Notes under the pieces: generated by a model
Told to the model about the DNA's origin: nothing
Databases searched by the model: none
The model's input: the letters and a program-made list of their open reading frames with translations, nothing else
NCBI GenBank assembly: GCA_963829585.1
Contig: CAWHJD010000029.1
Location: forward strand, 62,001 to 126,000
Source of the DNA: Sva-07 sp963829585
Lineage (GTDB): Bacteria > Actinomycetota > Acidimicrobiia > Acidimicrobiales > Ilumatobacteraceae
Reading direction: 5' to 3'
DNA: 64,000 nt
Shown here: positions 7,820 to 17,606 of the stretch, piece by piece
Layout of the letters: the number at the start of each line of letters is the position of its first letter
How positions within the stretch are numbered: the stretch's first letter is position 1
Program-made: the position numbers and the translations under genes

Positions 7820-8393
7820 CCAGCGTGTCGAGCGCGATCTTCGTGCCGTCCGGGGTCTCGACGTGGCGCGGCGCCACCTCGGCGGTGACGACGTCGAGGC
7901 CGGCGAGCGCGTCCACCGTCTCGTCGACGGTGTAGCAGACGTCGGGCGACGGCGGACCGCCGTAACCGTCGGTGACATTCGAGCGGTCGTGGGCGATCAG
8001 GAAGAGCGTGCCGCCGGGATTGAGCCACGTGGCGGCGTGCTCGAGCACCGTGCGTCGCTCGTCGGTCGGCAACTGGAGGTAGGACAGCACGACGAGATCC
8101 ACCGGCGCGGGCGGCTCCCACGTGGTGGCGTCGGCGCGCTCGACCGCGATCGTCACACCGTGTTCGTCGGCGAGCCGCAACGCCTTGTCGAGCCCGACCT
8201 GCGAGAAGTCGACCGCGGTGACGCTCCACCCTCGGCCGGCGAGCCAGACGGCATTGCGTCCCTCGCCGGCGCCGAGGTCGATCGCCGTGCCGGGTGGGAG
8301 ATCACCGAGGTGTGCCTCGACGAACTGGTTCGCCCGTCCCGTCCAGATCAGTTCACTGGTCGAATACCGCTCGTCCCACTGCGTGCTGTCCAT
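7797..8393 (-). CDS. Class I SAM-dependent methyltransferase (TehB-like)
   Basis: 198-residue methyltransferase. Motif I is DLGAGEGRNAVWLA (39-52), with an acidic residue after the next strand (TAVDFS) for the ribose hydroxyls and WLNPGGTLFLIAHD as the post-motif strand. The WDERYSTSELIWTGRANQFV opening is typical of the TehB/thiopurine-methyltransferase-like small methyltransferases. The start at 8393 is supported by CAGACT six bases upstream; the frame is open further but reads through the 52-base hairpin repeat. Substrate unknown. Confidence 0.8.
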   Translation of the reverse strand: MDSTQWDERYSTSELIWTGRANQFVEAHLGDLPPGTAIDLGAGEGRNAVWLAGRGWSVTAVDFSQVGLDKALRLADEHGVTIAVERADATTWEPPAPVDLVVLSYLQLPTDERRTVLEHAATWLNPGGTLFLIAHDRSNVTDGYGGPPSPDVCYTVDETVDALAGLDVVTAEVAPRHVETPDGTKIALDTLVIARRPT

Positions 8394-8422
8394 CGCCCCA
8401 GTCTGCCCCCACCCCCCAAATC

Positions 8423-8474
8423 GGTTTGCGTGACGGTTCGGTTGGCCCGTGCCAATGGAACTGCAACGCAAACC
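8423..8474. repeat. 52-base intergenic hairpin element, copy 1
   Basis: Outer arms GGTTTGCGT and ACGCAAACC enclose an inner stem TTGG...CCAA with a CCCGTG loop. A C-rich flank (8405-8418) and G-rich flank (8477-8520) can extend the stem. Two further copies with the same 52-base length are at 22439-22490 and 32551-32602. This copy lies downstream of the pirin gene and upstream of the methyltransferase start. Confidence 0.75.
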
Positions 8475-8530
8475 GGATGGGGGGTGCGGAGTGGGGGGAG
8501 TGGTGGCGGGGGTGTGGTGGAGGGGGTGTC

Positions 8531-9575
8531 TCAGTCGACGGGAACGGGATCGATGTCGAACGATTCGATCCGGCCGTCGGCGTGGCGGGCGAATCGGCGC
8601 GGCGTCGGGCCGTGGTTCGGGTCGTCGCTGCCCCAGGGCCATCCACCGAACTGGGTACGGCGGTAGTCCTCGAATGCCTGGCGGATCTCGCCCTCGGTGT
8701 TCATCACGAACGGCCCGTACTGGGCCACCGGCTCGCCGATCGGGCGACCCTGCAACACCATGCACTCGACACCGGCGTCACCGGCGATCAACTCCAGCGG
8801 ACGCGACGAATCGAGCACCGCACCGTTGCCGGCGTCCAGCAGTTGACCGTCGACCGTGAGCCACGAGCCGGCGAAGGCGTAGAGCAGTCGGTGCGTGTCG
8901 GCGTGTGCGGTCGGCGGCATGGTCCAACGTGCGCCGGCGTCGAAGCGCAGGTGCCAGATCGCGACGTCGGCATCGGCCTTGGATGCCCACGAGTTCGGTG
9001 GAGGAGCGGGTGCGGTGGCATTCGCCAGCGACCCGGCGATCACGGTGACGTCGACGATCGCTCCGTCATCGGAGGGCTCGGCGATGACGGTCGGGGTCTC
9101 GTGGCTCCACAGCATCGTGAAGTACGGGTCGACCATCTTGTCGGCGGCGGGCAGGTTGAGCCAGATCTGGAACAGCTCGAGCGGGTTCGGGCCGTCAGCG
9201 TCGAGGAGCGGGAACATCTCGCAGTGCACGATGCCCTTGCCGGCGGTCATCCACTGCGTGTCGCCGCGCCCGAACCGTGCCGTCGCGCCGAGCGAGTCGC
9301 TGTGGTCGCAGAAACCGGTGCGGACGTAGGTGACGGTCTCGAAGCCCACGGTGCGGGTGCTGCGGGAATCCGGGCACGGTCGAGCCGTGGTACATGTTCC
9401 ACCCGTCGACCCCTGCGAAGTCCATCCCGATGTCGCGCCCGACGAGGGGTGCGTCCGGGCCGAGCCCCTCGGTGCCTTCGGGGTAGTCATCGCGGTGATG
9501 CGCGCAGAACAGGAACGGATCGACCGTCGGCCACTGGGTACCGAGCGGGAAGGTCTGGACGAGGGCGGCGGCCAT
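8531..9575 (-). CDS. Pirin family protein, frameshifted as assembled
   Basis: Bicupin iron protein of the pirin/quercetinase family. The N-terminal part (from ATG at 9575) reads MAAALVQTFPLG and reaches PGFPQHPHRG, whose two His are metal ligands. The rest continues in another frame with GFETVTYV, then GKGIVHCEMFP carrying the third His and the Glu ligand. Deleting one base near 9344 joins them into the expected PHRGFETVTYV. The C-terminal cupin is intact to the stop. Either an assembly insertion or a recent inactivating mutation. Function of bacterial pirins varies (quercetin oxidation, redox sensing). Confidence 0.8.
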
Positions 9576-9765
9576 GGAACCAGTCTACGGGTGACCCGTA
9601 AACATTGCGCCCGCAATCAAACCCTCGGAAATGTGCAGGGACATGTGCACCTGATGCGCAGGTCCACGCATGTTTCGGATTGGGCCGTTCGGTTCTCGGG
9701 CGGCTCGGGGTCGCGCGCTCGAGGAGTGCCGAGCCGGACCGACGGGCCCGCCGATCGGGCGGCGT

Positions 9766-9771
9766 TAGCGT
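9766..9771 (+). promoter_or_regulatory. Leaderless -10 element (TAGCGT) of the MFS gene
   Basis: TAGCGT followed by seven bases and the GTG at 9779. GGAG immediately before the GTG is too close to act as a Shine-Dalgarno sequence. Confidence 0.55.
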
Positions 9772-9778
9772 CACGGAG

Positions 9779-11023
9779 GTGTCCACCGCCCGTGACGTGC
9801 TCCGGTACCCGGCCGTTCGGCGATACCTCGTGTCGACGGCGTTGGCTGCGGTCGGGCTGAACATCCTCGTCACGGTGCTCTTCAAGCAGGCGTTCGACAT
9901 CACCGGTGACACGCTCGCCATCGGGCTCATCGGTCTGGCCCAGTTCGTTCCGGCCGTGATGCTCGTGCTGGTCAGCGGTTGGGTTGCCGACCGGTTCGAT
10001 CGCCGCCGGGTCACGGCGCTGTTCCTCCTCGCGCGGACGCTGTGTGCGGTCGGCTTCGTGGTCTACAGCCAGCTCGACTCCGGCCAGGTCTGGCCGTTGT
10101 TCGCGATCGCGTTCGTGTTCGGTGCCGCTGACGCGATGCTGGCGCCGTCACGTCGGTCGATCGCGCCGCTGCTGGCTCCGCCGGAACTGTTCCCGCAGGT
10201 CGTCGCGCTCTGGACGGCGACGTTCACGGCGGCTGCGATCGTCGGCCCGGTGATGGGTGGTTTCCTCTACTCGGTGGGACCCAGCGCGGCGTACACGCTC
10301 GCGGCCGTCTTGGAGTTCGCGGCGATCGTCCCGATCCTGATGATCGTCTACGCCCGAGAACCCGAGCGGATCACCGACCGGCCGACGCTGCACACGGCAC
10401 TGGAGGGCCTGCGCTTCGTGCGGCACACGCCGGTCGTGCTCGGAACGATCTCGCTCGACCTGTTCGCTGTGCTCTTCGGCGGTGCGATCGCGCTGATCCC
10501 GGCGGTCGCGAGTGAGCGACTCGGCGTCGGTGACATCGCCTACGGGTGGTTGCGCGCGGCGCCGGGAATCGGTGCTGCCGTGATGGCGTTGTGGTTGGCC
10601 GTTCGTCCGGTGACCCGGCGGGTCGGCCCGACCCTGCTGGTCGTGGTGGCGATCTTCGGGCTGGGCACGACGGTCTTCGGGCTCACTCGCAACTATGCCG
10701 TTGCGTTCGTCGCCCTCATCGTCATCTCGGCAGCCGACATGGTGTCGATGTTCATCCGGGGCTCGATCGTTCCGCTCGTCACCCCCGACGAGCAACTGGG
10801 GCGCGTGAGCGCCGTCGAGGGTGTGTTCATCGGCGCCTCGAACGAACTCGGTGCATTCGAGAGCGGCGTCGCCGCTCGAATGTTCGGGGTGCCGTGGGCG
10901 ATCGCCGGCGGTGGGCTGATCACCATGGGTGTCGCAGCCACCTTTGCGGTGGTGTTCCCCTCACTGCGCAGGATCGACACGTTCGACGAGCTCCGCCCGA
11001 CGTCGGCCGCCGCCGTGGTCTGA
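9779..11023 (+). CDS. MFS transporter (EntS-like)
   Basis: 414-residue major facilitator with about twelve hydrophobic segments. The loop WVADRFDRRRV (about 64-74) is the MFS signature between TM2 and TM3, and ADAMLAPSRRSIAPLLAP is typical of the MFS_3/EntS-like branch that exports siderophores or drugs. The GTG at 9779 begins directly before the first helix and follows a leaderless promoter. The frame is open upstream to 9605 but that part is basic and lacks family character. It converges on trmB, with only four bases between stop codons. Substrate cannot be inferred. Confidence 0.82.
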   Translation: MSTARDVLRYPAVRRYLVSTALAAVGLNILVTVLFKQAFDITGDTLAIGLIGLAQFVPAVMLVLVSGWVADRFDRRRVTALFLLARTLCAVGFVVYSQLDSGQVWPLFAIAFVFGAADAMLAPSRRSIAPLLAPPELFPQVVALWTATFTAAAIVGPVMGGFLYSVGPSAAYTLAAVLEFAAIVPILMIVYAREPERITDRPTLHTALEGLRFVRHTPVVLGTISLDLFAVLFGGAIALIPAVASERLGVGDIAYGWLRAAPGIGAAVMALWLAVRPVTRRVGPTLLVVVAIFGLGTTVFGLTRNYAVAFVALIVISAADMVSMFIRGSIVPLVTPDEQLGRVSAVEGVFIGASNELGAFESGVAARMFGVPWAIAGGGLITMGVAATFAVVFPSLRRIDTFDELRPTSAAAVV

Positions 11024-11027
11024 ACGA

Positions 11028-11705
11028 TCAGGTCGTGCGGGTGTAGAGGAGATCGGTGGGTCGGCGGCCGGCGTCGAGGCCGCGCTGCTCGAACCGGGTC
11101 AGGGGTCGCCAGTCCGGCCGCTCGACGACACCGCCGGTCAGGCGAGGCTCGGCGTCGCACACCGACTGCATCGACTCGGCGTAGTCGGCGATGTCGGTCG
11201 CCAGGTGGAGAAAGCCCCCGGCTCGCAGCCGATCGACCAGGGCAGCGACCACGTCGGGGCGGATGAGCCGCCGATGGTGATTCCGGCGTTTCGTCCAGGG
11301 GTCAGGGAAGTACACGCGGATGCCGACGAGTGACTCCGCCGGCACTCGGTCGAGAAAAGGGAGGACGTCGCCGTGGACGACTCGGATCTGATGCAGCCCC
11401 TGGTGCTCGATCGCATCGAGCACCGTCACGACACCGGGCGTGTGCACCTCGACACCGATCACGTCGACGTCGGAGTCGCCGGCGGCCATCGCGACGGTCG
11501 ACTCGCCGTGCCCGAATCCCACGTCGAGCACCACGTCGCCGTTGCGTCCGAACACCTCCAACCAGTCGAGTTGCGTCCCGTCGACCTCCAGCCCCCAGGC
11601 CGCGATCCACGTGTCGAACTCGGCCTGTCGCTTCGGCGAGAGTGATCGCCGCCTGACCTTGAACGACGCGGCGGGGAGGCGAATCGAGCGGGCCCTGGTC
11701 GTCAT
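11028..11705 (-). CDS. trmB: tRNA (guanine-N7-)-methyltransferase
   Basis: 225-residue TrmB that methylates G46 of tRNA. SAM motif I is VLDVGFGHGESTVAMA (about 58-73), and the family signature is VYFPDPWTKRRNHHRRLI, containing the tRNA-binding PDPW and basic run. The C-terminal TRFEQRGLDAGRRPTDLLY completes the substrate pocket. AGAGGA precedes the ATG by a normal distance. Convergent with the MFS gene. Confidence 0.95.
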   Translation of the reverse strand: MTTRARSIRLPAASFKVRRRSLSPKRQAEFDTWIAAWGLEVDGTQLDWLEVFGRNGDVVLDVGFGHGESTVAMAAGDSDVDVIGVEVHTPGVVTVLDAIEHQGLHQIRVVHGDVLPFLDRVPAESLVGIRVYFPDPWTKRRNHHRRLIRPDVVAALVDRLRAGGFLHLATDIADYAESMQSVCDAEPRLTGGVVERPDWRPLTRFEQRGLDAGRRPTDLLYTRTT

Positions 11706-11780
11706 CGACGTCCTCTCGGCTCGGTCATGATCGGGAAACTATCGGCGCAATCGTGAAGGGGTGGCGGGCAGACTCCTGCA

Positions 11781-12485
11781 GTGACCCCGGCGGAAGTGTC
11801 CGATGATGCAGTTCGACGGCGGGCCATCCGACGGCAGGCCGCCTCGATCGTTGCCGCGGTCGCACCGTTCGGCATCGTGTTCGGCGCGGCGGCCGCCACG
11901 GCCGGCCTCGACCTCTGGCAGGCGGTCGGATTCTCCTCACTGGTGTTCGGTGGCAGTTCGCAGTTCGCAGCGGTCGAGATCCTCGGCGACGGTGGGTCGA
12001 TCGCGTCGGCGGCCGTCGCGGGGTTGCTGCTCAACGTGCGCTCGCTCGCGTTCGGCGTGATCATGGCCGAGGCGCTCGCCGGTCCGTGGTGGAAGCGAGC
12101 GACGATGTCGCAGCTCATGATCGACGAATCGACAGCGGTCGGTGCCGCGCAGGACGAGTTGCGGTGGCGGCGCTACGGGTATCTGGTCGCCGGCATCGGC
12201 GTCTTCGTCGTCTGGAACCTCACGACCATCGCCGGCTTCGTCGTGTTCGCCGACGCCGGAGATCTCATCACCGATCTGGGGCTCGACGCAGCGGGGCCGG
12301 CGGCGTTCCTCGCACTGCTGTGGCCGCGCCTCGCACTGGCGGCGCAACGCCGAACAGCCTGTGCGGGAGCGTTGATCGCCGTCGTGCTCATTCCGTTCAC
12401 CCCGCCCGGTGTCCCGATCCTCGCCTCGATGCTCGGTGTCGCGGTGACACGCGTCTGGCCACCGGCTGATCGGGAGCGGGCGTGA
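11781..12485 (+). CDS. azlC: AzlC family branched-chain amino acid exporter, large subunit
   Basis: 234-residue membrane protein with the AzlC hallmarks AVAPFGIVFG, FSSLVFGGSSQFAAVEIL and a DESTAVG segment. AzlC and AzlD form a two-component exporter of branched-chain amino acids or analogues such as 4-azaleucine. CAGACT lies six bases before the GTG at 11781, a leaderless arrangement. The stop overlaps the start of azlD. Confidence 0.92.
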   Translation: MTPAEVSDDAVRRRAIRRQAASIVAAVAPFGIVFGAAAATAGLDLWQAVGFSSLVFGGSSQFAAVEILGDGGSIASAAVAGLLLNVRSLAFGVIMAEALAGPWWKRATMSQLMIDESTAVGAAQDELRWRRYGYLVAGIGVFVVWNLTTIAGFVVFADAGDLITDLGLDAAGPAAFLALLWPRLALAAQRRTACAGALIAVVLIPFTPPGVPILASMLGVAVTRVWPPADRERA

Positions 12486-12790
12486 ACGCGGCGACCGCGG
12501 TGCTGGTCGTCATGACCGTGGGCACCTATGCCCTGAAGTCGGCCGGGCCACTGGTTCTCGGCGAGCGGGCGCTGCCGCTGCGGCTGCGTGGAATCGTCGA
12601 TCTCCTGCCGGCCGCGCTCCTCGCGGCGCTGGCGATCGTGTCGACGGTGGGCGACGGTCAGGCGATCGTGATCGACGCCCGCCTGGTCGGCCTGTTCGTC
12701 GCAGGCATCGCGCTCTGGCGGCGAGCGCCGTTCGTGCTGGTCATCGTGCTCGCGTCGGCCGCGACGGCGCTCACCCGGCTCATCGCCTGA
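12482..12790 (+). CDS. azlD: AzlD family branched-chain amino acid exporter, small subunit
   Basis: 102-residue protein with three to four hydrophobic segments, the usual size of AzlD. It opens with a membrane helix followed by KSAGPLVLGERALPLRLRG, the conserved loop of the family. The GTG overlaps the azlC stop by four bases, indicating translational coupling. Partner of AzlC in amino acid export. Confidence 0.9.
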   Translation: MNAATAVLVVMTVGTYALKSAGPLVLGERALPLRLRGIVDLLPAALLAALAIVSTVGDGQAIVIDARLVGLFVAGIALWRRAPFVLVIVLASAATALTRLIA

Positions 12791-12806
12791 GCAACGGCGT
12801 CGGCAC

Positions 12807-12812
12807 TACGAT
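12807..12812 (+). promoter_or_regulatory. Leaderless -10 element (TACGAT) of the PH-domain gene
   Basis: TACGAT, then seven bases, then ATG at 12820. An upstream in-frame ATG at 12811 overlaps this hexamer and is therefore unlikely to be the start. Confidence 0.55.
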
Positions 12813-12819
12813 GCGATCG

Positions 12820-13488
12820 ATGGCTGAACCCAAGATCGACCTCATGCCCGGCGAGGAGATGGTCCTCTACTCGAACCCGCACTGGTGGTTCTTCTGGAAG
12901 GAGGTCGCCGGTGGCCTGGTCCTGATCGCCCTCCTGCTGTTGCTGTTCAGTGTGGAGGGCGGCTGGGTCGACACGACGCTCGGTTGGATCACCCTGCTGG
13001 TGTTCCTCTGGGTCCTGGTCGCCACGGTGTACGCCTTCGTGCAGTGGAAGACGACGAAGTTCGCCATCACCACCGAGCGGGTGGCCTACCAGAGCGGCAT
13101 CATTCGTCGGCGTGGTGTCTCGATCCCGCTGAATCGGGTCAACAACGTCAACTTCACCCAGACGATGATCGCCCGGATGCTCGACAATGGCGTCGTGATC
13201 ATCGAGTCGGCCGGCGAGACCGGAGACTCCGTGTTCGAGAACATCCCCGAACCCGAGAAGGTGCGCGCCCTGATCTTCAAGCAGGTGGAGGCCGACGAAC
13301 AGCGCGACTCCGACCGCGACGCCGCGTCACTGGCCAAGGCACTGCGCGATCAGACACCCCCGGCCGCAGCGGCGAGCACTCCGACCGTGACGGAACGGCT
13401 CAAGCAGCTCGACGATCTTCGTGCGCAGGGTCTCGTGAACGACGACGAGTACGACATCAAGCGTCAGCAGATCCTCGAAGATCTCTGA
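12820..13488 (+). CDS. Membrane PH-domain protein with C-terminal SHOCT domain
   Basis: 222-residue protein. Two hydrophobic helices (about 28-44 and 52-74) precede a bacterial PH (bPH2/YdbS-type) domain covering KFAITTERVAYQSGIIRRRGVSIPLNRVNNV. After a low-complexity linker rich in Ala and Pro, the last 30 or so residues (TERLKQLDDLRAQGLVNDDE and onward) form a SHOCT domain, a short oligomerisation module. The protein is likely anchored in the membrane with both domains in the cytoplasm. Role unknown. The final 32 bases overlap the end of the convergent aminotransferase gene. Confidence 0.82.
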   Translation: MAEPKIDLMPGEEMVLYSNPHWWFFWKEVAGGLVLIALLLLLFSVEGGWVDTTLGWITLLVFLWVLVATVYAFVQWKTTKFAITTERVAYQSGIIRRRGVSIPLNRVNNVNFTQTMIARMLDNGVVIIESAGETGDSVFENIPEPEKVRALIFKQVEADEQRDSDRDAASLAKALRDQTPPAAAASTPTVTERLKQLDDLRAQGLVNDDEYDIKRQQILEDL

Positions 13489-14758
13489 CCTCGGCCGCCC
13501 AACGGTCGACCATCGCGACGAACGCATCGACGTCGGCGTCGGTGACCTCGATCGACAGCGCGATGAACCCTCGTCGGGCGATGTAGAACCCGGCCTCGAT
13601 CGCAGCGAAGAACAGCAGTTCCTTCCAGCGGTCGTCGGACGACCGGAGATCGTCGACCGAGCGAACCGGACCTGCTGTCCCGTGGATGTTCATCAGTGAA
13701 CCCCATCCGGTTGCGCACATCGGCATGCCGTGGGCCTCGAACGTGGCATTGAGCCCCTCGCGGAGCCGGTCGCCGCGTGCATTCGTGGCGGCCAGGATCT
13801 CGGGCGTGAGCACTTCGGTCAGCGTGGCGATCCCGGCGGCCATCGACACCACGTTGTTGTTGAACGTACCCGCGTGACCGAGGCGGCCACCGGTGGATGG
13901 GTCGAATGCCGCCATCAGCTCGCGATGCCCACCGAACGCCCCGAACGAGAACCCGCCGGCGAGGTACTTGCCGAGCGTCGTGAGGTCCGGTAACACGTCG
14001 AGGACTGCTTGGGCGCCGCCGGGCGAAAGTCGGGAGGTCATCACCTCGTCGAGGATGAGCAGCGCGCCGTTGCGGTCGCAGCCGTGTCGCAGCGCCCGGA
14101 GGAACTCCGGTTCGGCCGGAATGCACCCGGCCGAACCCTGGAGTGGCTCGACGAGGACTGCCGCGAACTCGTGCTCCTCGAACAACCGTCCGACACCGTC
14201 GATGTCGTTGTACCTCCCCGTCACCCACTCGTGCGGCACGTTCACGTCTCGATGGCCGGCGAACGTGATGACACCGCCGTGGTAGCCGCCCTCGAACACC
14301 AGCACCTTGCGTCGCTGCGTGTGGTGAAGCGCAAGTGCGAGCGCCATCAGGTTGGCCTCGGTGCCGGAGTTCGTGAATCGCACCTGTTCGATCGACGGGA
14401 ACCTCGCGACGATCAGTTCGGCGAAACGCACCTCGTTCGGATGCACGGCGCCCAGGGTCCATCCATTGTCGACGGCCGCATGGACGGCCGCTCGTACGGG
14501 TTCGGGCGAGTGCCCGAGGAGTCCCGCGGTGTAGTTCCCGAGCAGGTCGACGTACCGGTGGCCGTCGACGTCGACCAGATACCTGCCCTCCGCCGACGCG
14601 ACGCGGAACGGGAACGGGTCGAAGTGCAGCACCGACCGCGTGTTGCCGCCCGGCAGGACGTCGTCGGCTCGAATCGCCAGGTCGGCGCTGCGCGGACGCT
14701 CGCGCGCGTACGCGGCGCGGGCGGCGACGACGGCTTCGTCGAGCGTGAGCACGTTCAC
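13457..14758 (-). CDS. Class III aminotransferase, glutamate-1-semialdehyde mutase-like
   Basis: 433-residue PLP enzyme of the GSA aminomutase-like branch. The PLP lysine is Lys264 in TTLGKYLAGGF and Asp237 in ILDEVM contacts the pyridine nitrogen; FTNSGTEANLMAL and GGYHG are cofactor loops. It is unlikely to be HemL because it is the last gene of an operon with a D-aminoacylase and a TauD-type dioxygenase, with its ATG overlapping the TauD stop by four bases. It probably transaminates an amine or beta-amino acid in the same catabolic route. Confidence 0.85.
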   Translation of the reverse strand: MNVLTLDEAVVAARAAYARERPRSADLAIRADDVLPGGNTRSVLHFDPFPFRVASAEGRYLVDVDGHRYVDLLGNYTAGLLGHSPEPVRAAVHAAVDNGWTLGAVHPNEVRFAELIVARFPSIEQVRFTNSGTEANLMALALALHHTQRRKVLVFEGGYHGGVITFAGHRDVNVPHEWVTGRYNDIDGVGRLFEEHEFAAVLVEPLQGSAGCIPAEPEFLRALRHGCDRNGALLILDEVMTSRLSPGGAQAVLDVLPDLTTLGKYLAGGFSFGAFGGHRELMAAFDPSTGGRLGHAGTFNNNVVSMAAGIATLTEVLTPEILAATNARGDRLREGLNATFEAHGMPMCATGWGSLMNIHGTAGPVRSVDDLRSSDDRWKELLFFAAIEAGFYIARRGFIALSIEVTDADVDAFVAMVDRWAAEVRDLRGSADA

Positions 14759-15820
14759 GCTCTGGTTCGACGGTCGCCCCAGTGGCCCATCGCACCGACG
14801 CGTTGGAACCGCTCGGGTCGGTCGTCGGGGCCGAGCACGTCGGTGGCCAGCCAGAGTCGCTTGAGCCAGCGCACCCGGCCGGCTGCGGCATCGTCGACGT
14901 ACGCCCGCCGGGCGTGCAGCACGTGGTAGTTGTTGACGAACTGCATCTCACCCGGGCGCAGGGTCATCTCGACGCGATTGTCACGTTCGTTGACCAGTGC
15001 GTCGTAGGCATCCATCGCCTCGATCTGGATCGCTGTCAGCCGCGGCGCCTCGGCGTGGCGCTGCGACGCGTCGATGTACGGACGGATGTACCTCACGAAC
15101 AACCGGTCGACCGTCGGTCCGGTGTGCCGGGTGAACACCGGTACCTCGTAGAAGGGACGGGCGCCCTCACGCTGCTCGCCCCGGAAGTCGTAGGGGAGCG
15201 GCTGGTAGAGCTCGGCGGCGAGATCGGGCCGGGTACGCACGAGTTCGTTGTGGGCGCCGAGGGCATTGGCGACGAGACTCTCACCGCCGCTGACACCCGA
15301 GTCGAGGCACAGCAGCCCCACGAGGTCGGAGCCGTCACTGTGGAATCCGAGTGGATGTCCCCCCAGTTCGTAGCCCCGCGCCGTCGGGTCGTCGGGTGAC
15401 TTGCCCTGGTCCTTCACGTCGCCGAGCAGGTGTCCCTTCGCGTTCTGCGGCCACGGCTCACCGAGGTGCATCCCGATGCCCCAGTACATCCACGACGCGT
15501 CGTCGGCGCCGAGCCGATCGACGTCGAGTGCCGCGATCCGTGCGAACCCTCGTCCGTTGACGAGTTCCTCGGCGAGTTCGTCCAGCAGCGGCGACAGCGT
15601 CGGCAGTGGGAAGTCGTCGGCCGTGACGTCGAGCACCTCGTCGGTGACCGACCGCGCGTGGGCGAGGGCGGCGTCGAGTTCGGCGTGGTGGGCATCGGTC
15701 AGTCGCAGCGTCCACTCCTCGACGTCGCCGATGTCCTCGGCGCGCCAGTTGGCGTGGGTCTCCAACTCGACCATGTCGTCGGCCGTCGGGACGGGGTGGG
15801 GTGGATTCGATCGTGCTCAT
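14755..15820 (-). CDS. TauD/TfdA family 2-oxoglutarate dioxygenase, frameshifted near the start
   Basis: Fe(II)/2-oxoglutarate-dependent dioxygenase. The iron ligands are HSD (His145, Asp147 counting from the internal ATG at 15774) and His287 in YHVLHARRAY, with the 2OG-binding Arg shortly after. An ATG at 15820 with a strong AGGAG seven bases upstream is the natural start (MSTIESTPPRP), but its frame leaves the gene near 15788; removing one base gives PTADDMVELETHANW. The AGGAG lies in the end of the upstream amidohydrolase gene, so the pair is coupled. The operon suggests oxidative attack on an amino-acid-derived compound. Confidence 0.8.
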
Positions 15821-15822
15821 GG

Positions 15823-17551
15823 TCACGCTCCTGTGGGTGCAGGTTTGGCCCCGCGGACGAGGCGACCGGGAAGAGAATCGGTGGCGACACCGTCGTGGTA
15901 CGTCTCGTGGCCGGCGACGATCGTGTGGCGCCACCCGTCGGCGCGTTGCAGCAGTCGGCGGCCATTGGCGGGCAGGTCGTGGACGATCGTCGGCTTGTGG
16001 AGACGCAGCCGGTCGAAGTCGACGACGTTCAGGTCGGCGCGGTAGCCGGGCGCGATCACACCGCGGTCGAGGAGCCCGACGGTGCGCGCGGTGTCGCGGC
16101 AGTGTCGTTGCACGAGGAAGGGGAGTGGGATGAGGTCGTGGTCTCGATCGCGGCCCCAGTAGGAGAGCAGCGTGGTGGGGAAGCTGCCGTCGCAGATCGT
16201 GCCGACATGGGCCCCGCCGTCGCCGAGCCCGGGCACCGTGTACGGGTGGACGAGCATCTCGTGGCACCCGTCGAGGTTGCCGTCGACGTAGTTGAGGAAC
16301 GGGAGGTAGAGGAGCCCGTGGCCGTCGTCGGCGAGCATCGCGTCGAGGGCGATCTCCTCGGGCGTGACGCCGCGCCGTGCAGCGACGGCTGCGAGCGAGG
16401 AGTCGAGCGACGGCTCGTAGTCGGGCTCGTCGGCCATCTCGAACAGCAGGTCGAATCGCGAGATCAGGTTGCCTCCGAGTTTGTCGCGCTGGCGTTCGCC
16501 GGCCTCGGCGAGGAGCCGGGCGCGGAACTCGGTGTCACGCAGAGCAGCGACCCGCTCGGCCAATGGCCGATCGGCGATCTCGCGGTAGACGGGATTCGTG
16601 AGGAACGGGTTGAGCGTGCACTCCAACCCGAGGATCAATCCCACTGCGCCGCGGAGCTACCTGGCCGGTCATCGTGAGCCCGTCGGCGTTCGCCTGGGTG
16701 ATGCGCTCGAGGAGCCCCCGGAATGCGTCGGGCACCATGGGGTTGCGGGCGATGGAGATCGACATCGGACGGCCCGACATCTCGATCATCTTGCGCAGCG
16801 TGTCGAACTCGGCGTCGGGGTCGAGGAAGTCCGACACGACCTGGAGGACGCCGGTGCCGGTCGCGCCGACGCCCTGGGCGATGCCGATGAGTTCCTCGGG
16901 CGCGGCGGTCAGTGTCGGGGTGTACGCCCCGGTCGACGTCTTGTGGTTGCGGGTTCGGCTGGTGCTGAACCCGAGGGCGCCGGCTTCGATGCCCTCACGG
17001 GCCAACTCGGCCATGGCCGCGATGTCGTCGGGTGTGGCGTCTTCGTGGTTGGCGCCGCGTTCGCCCATCACGTTGAGTCGCAGCGCCCCGTGCGGCACCT
17101 GCATGGCGACGTCGATGTCGTGGGGAAGCGATTCGACCGCGTCGAGGAACTCGCCGAACGAGTTCCAGTTCCAGCGGAGTCCTTCGTGCAGTGCTGCGCC
17201 CGGGATGTCCTCGACGCCTTCCATCAACTCGATCAGTTTGTCGTGGTCGGCATCGGCGACCGGAGCGAACCCCACTCCGCAGTTGCCGGTCACGACCGTG
17301 GTCACGCCATGCCACGACGACGGCTGGAGGCGCGTGTCCCACGTGGCCTGTCCGTCGTAGTGCGAGTGGATGTCGACGACACCCGGGATCACGAGTGCAC
17401 CGTCGGCGTCGATCTCCCGGACCCCTGTCCCCGCGACGGTTCCGACCTCCACGACGACGCCGTCGCGCACGGCGACGTCGGCAGTGCGTGCATCGGCGCC
17501 GGTCCCGTCGATGACGGATCCACCTCGGATGATCAGATCGAACTCGGCCAT
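15823..17551 (-). CDS. N-acyl-D-amino-acid deacylase-type amidohydrolase, frameshifted as assembled
   Basis: Amidohydrolase-superfamily enzyme of the D-aminoacylase/DAN family. The N-terminal part has LIIRGGSVIDGTG and the metal motif GVVDIHSHYDGQ (His-x-His), and the family segment GALGFSTSR. The C-terminal part continues in another frame from about 16648 with VGLILGLECTLNPF, then GDGGAHVGTICDG and GYRADLNVVDFD. Removing one base near 16648 gives the expected GQVAPRAVGLILG and a protein of about 575 residues, normal for the family. First gene of the operon with the dioxygenase and aminotransferase; likely hydrolyses an N-acyl or cyclic amide substrate. Confidence 0.82.
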
Positions 17552-17606
17552 GCGCGAGTCTCGCGCTCTCCCGCCGACCATCCCGACCCGGACGGTGCGG
17601 GGACGG

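Noticed and set aside
9300..9400. Programmed ribosomal frameshift in the pirin gene
   Set aside because: No slippery heptamer or downstream structure of known type is visible, and similar one-base breaks occur in six unrelated genes, which favours sequence error.
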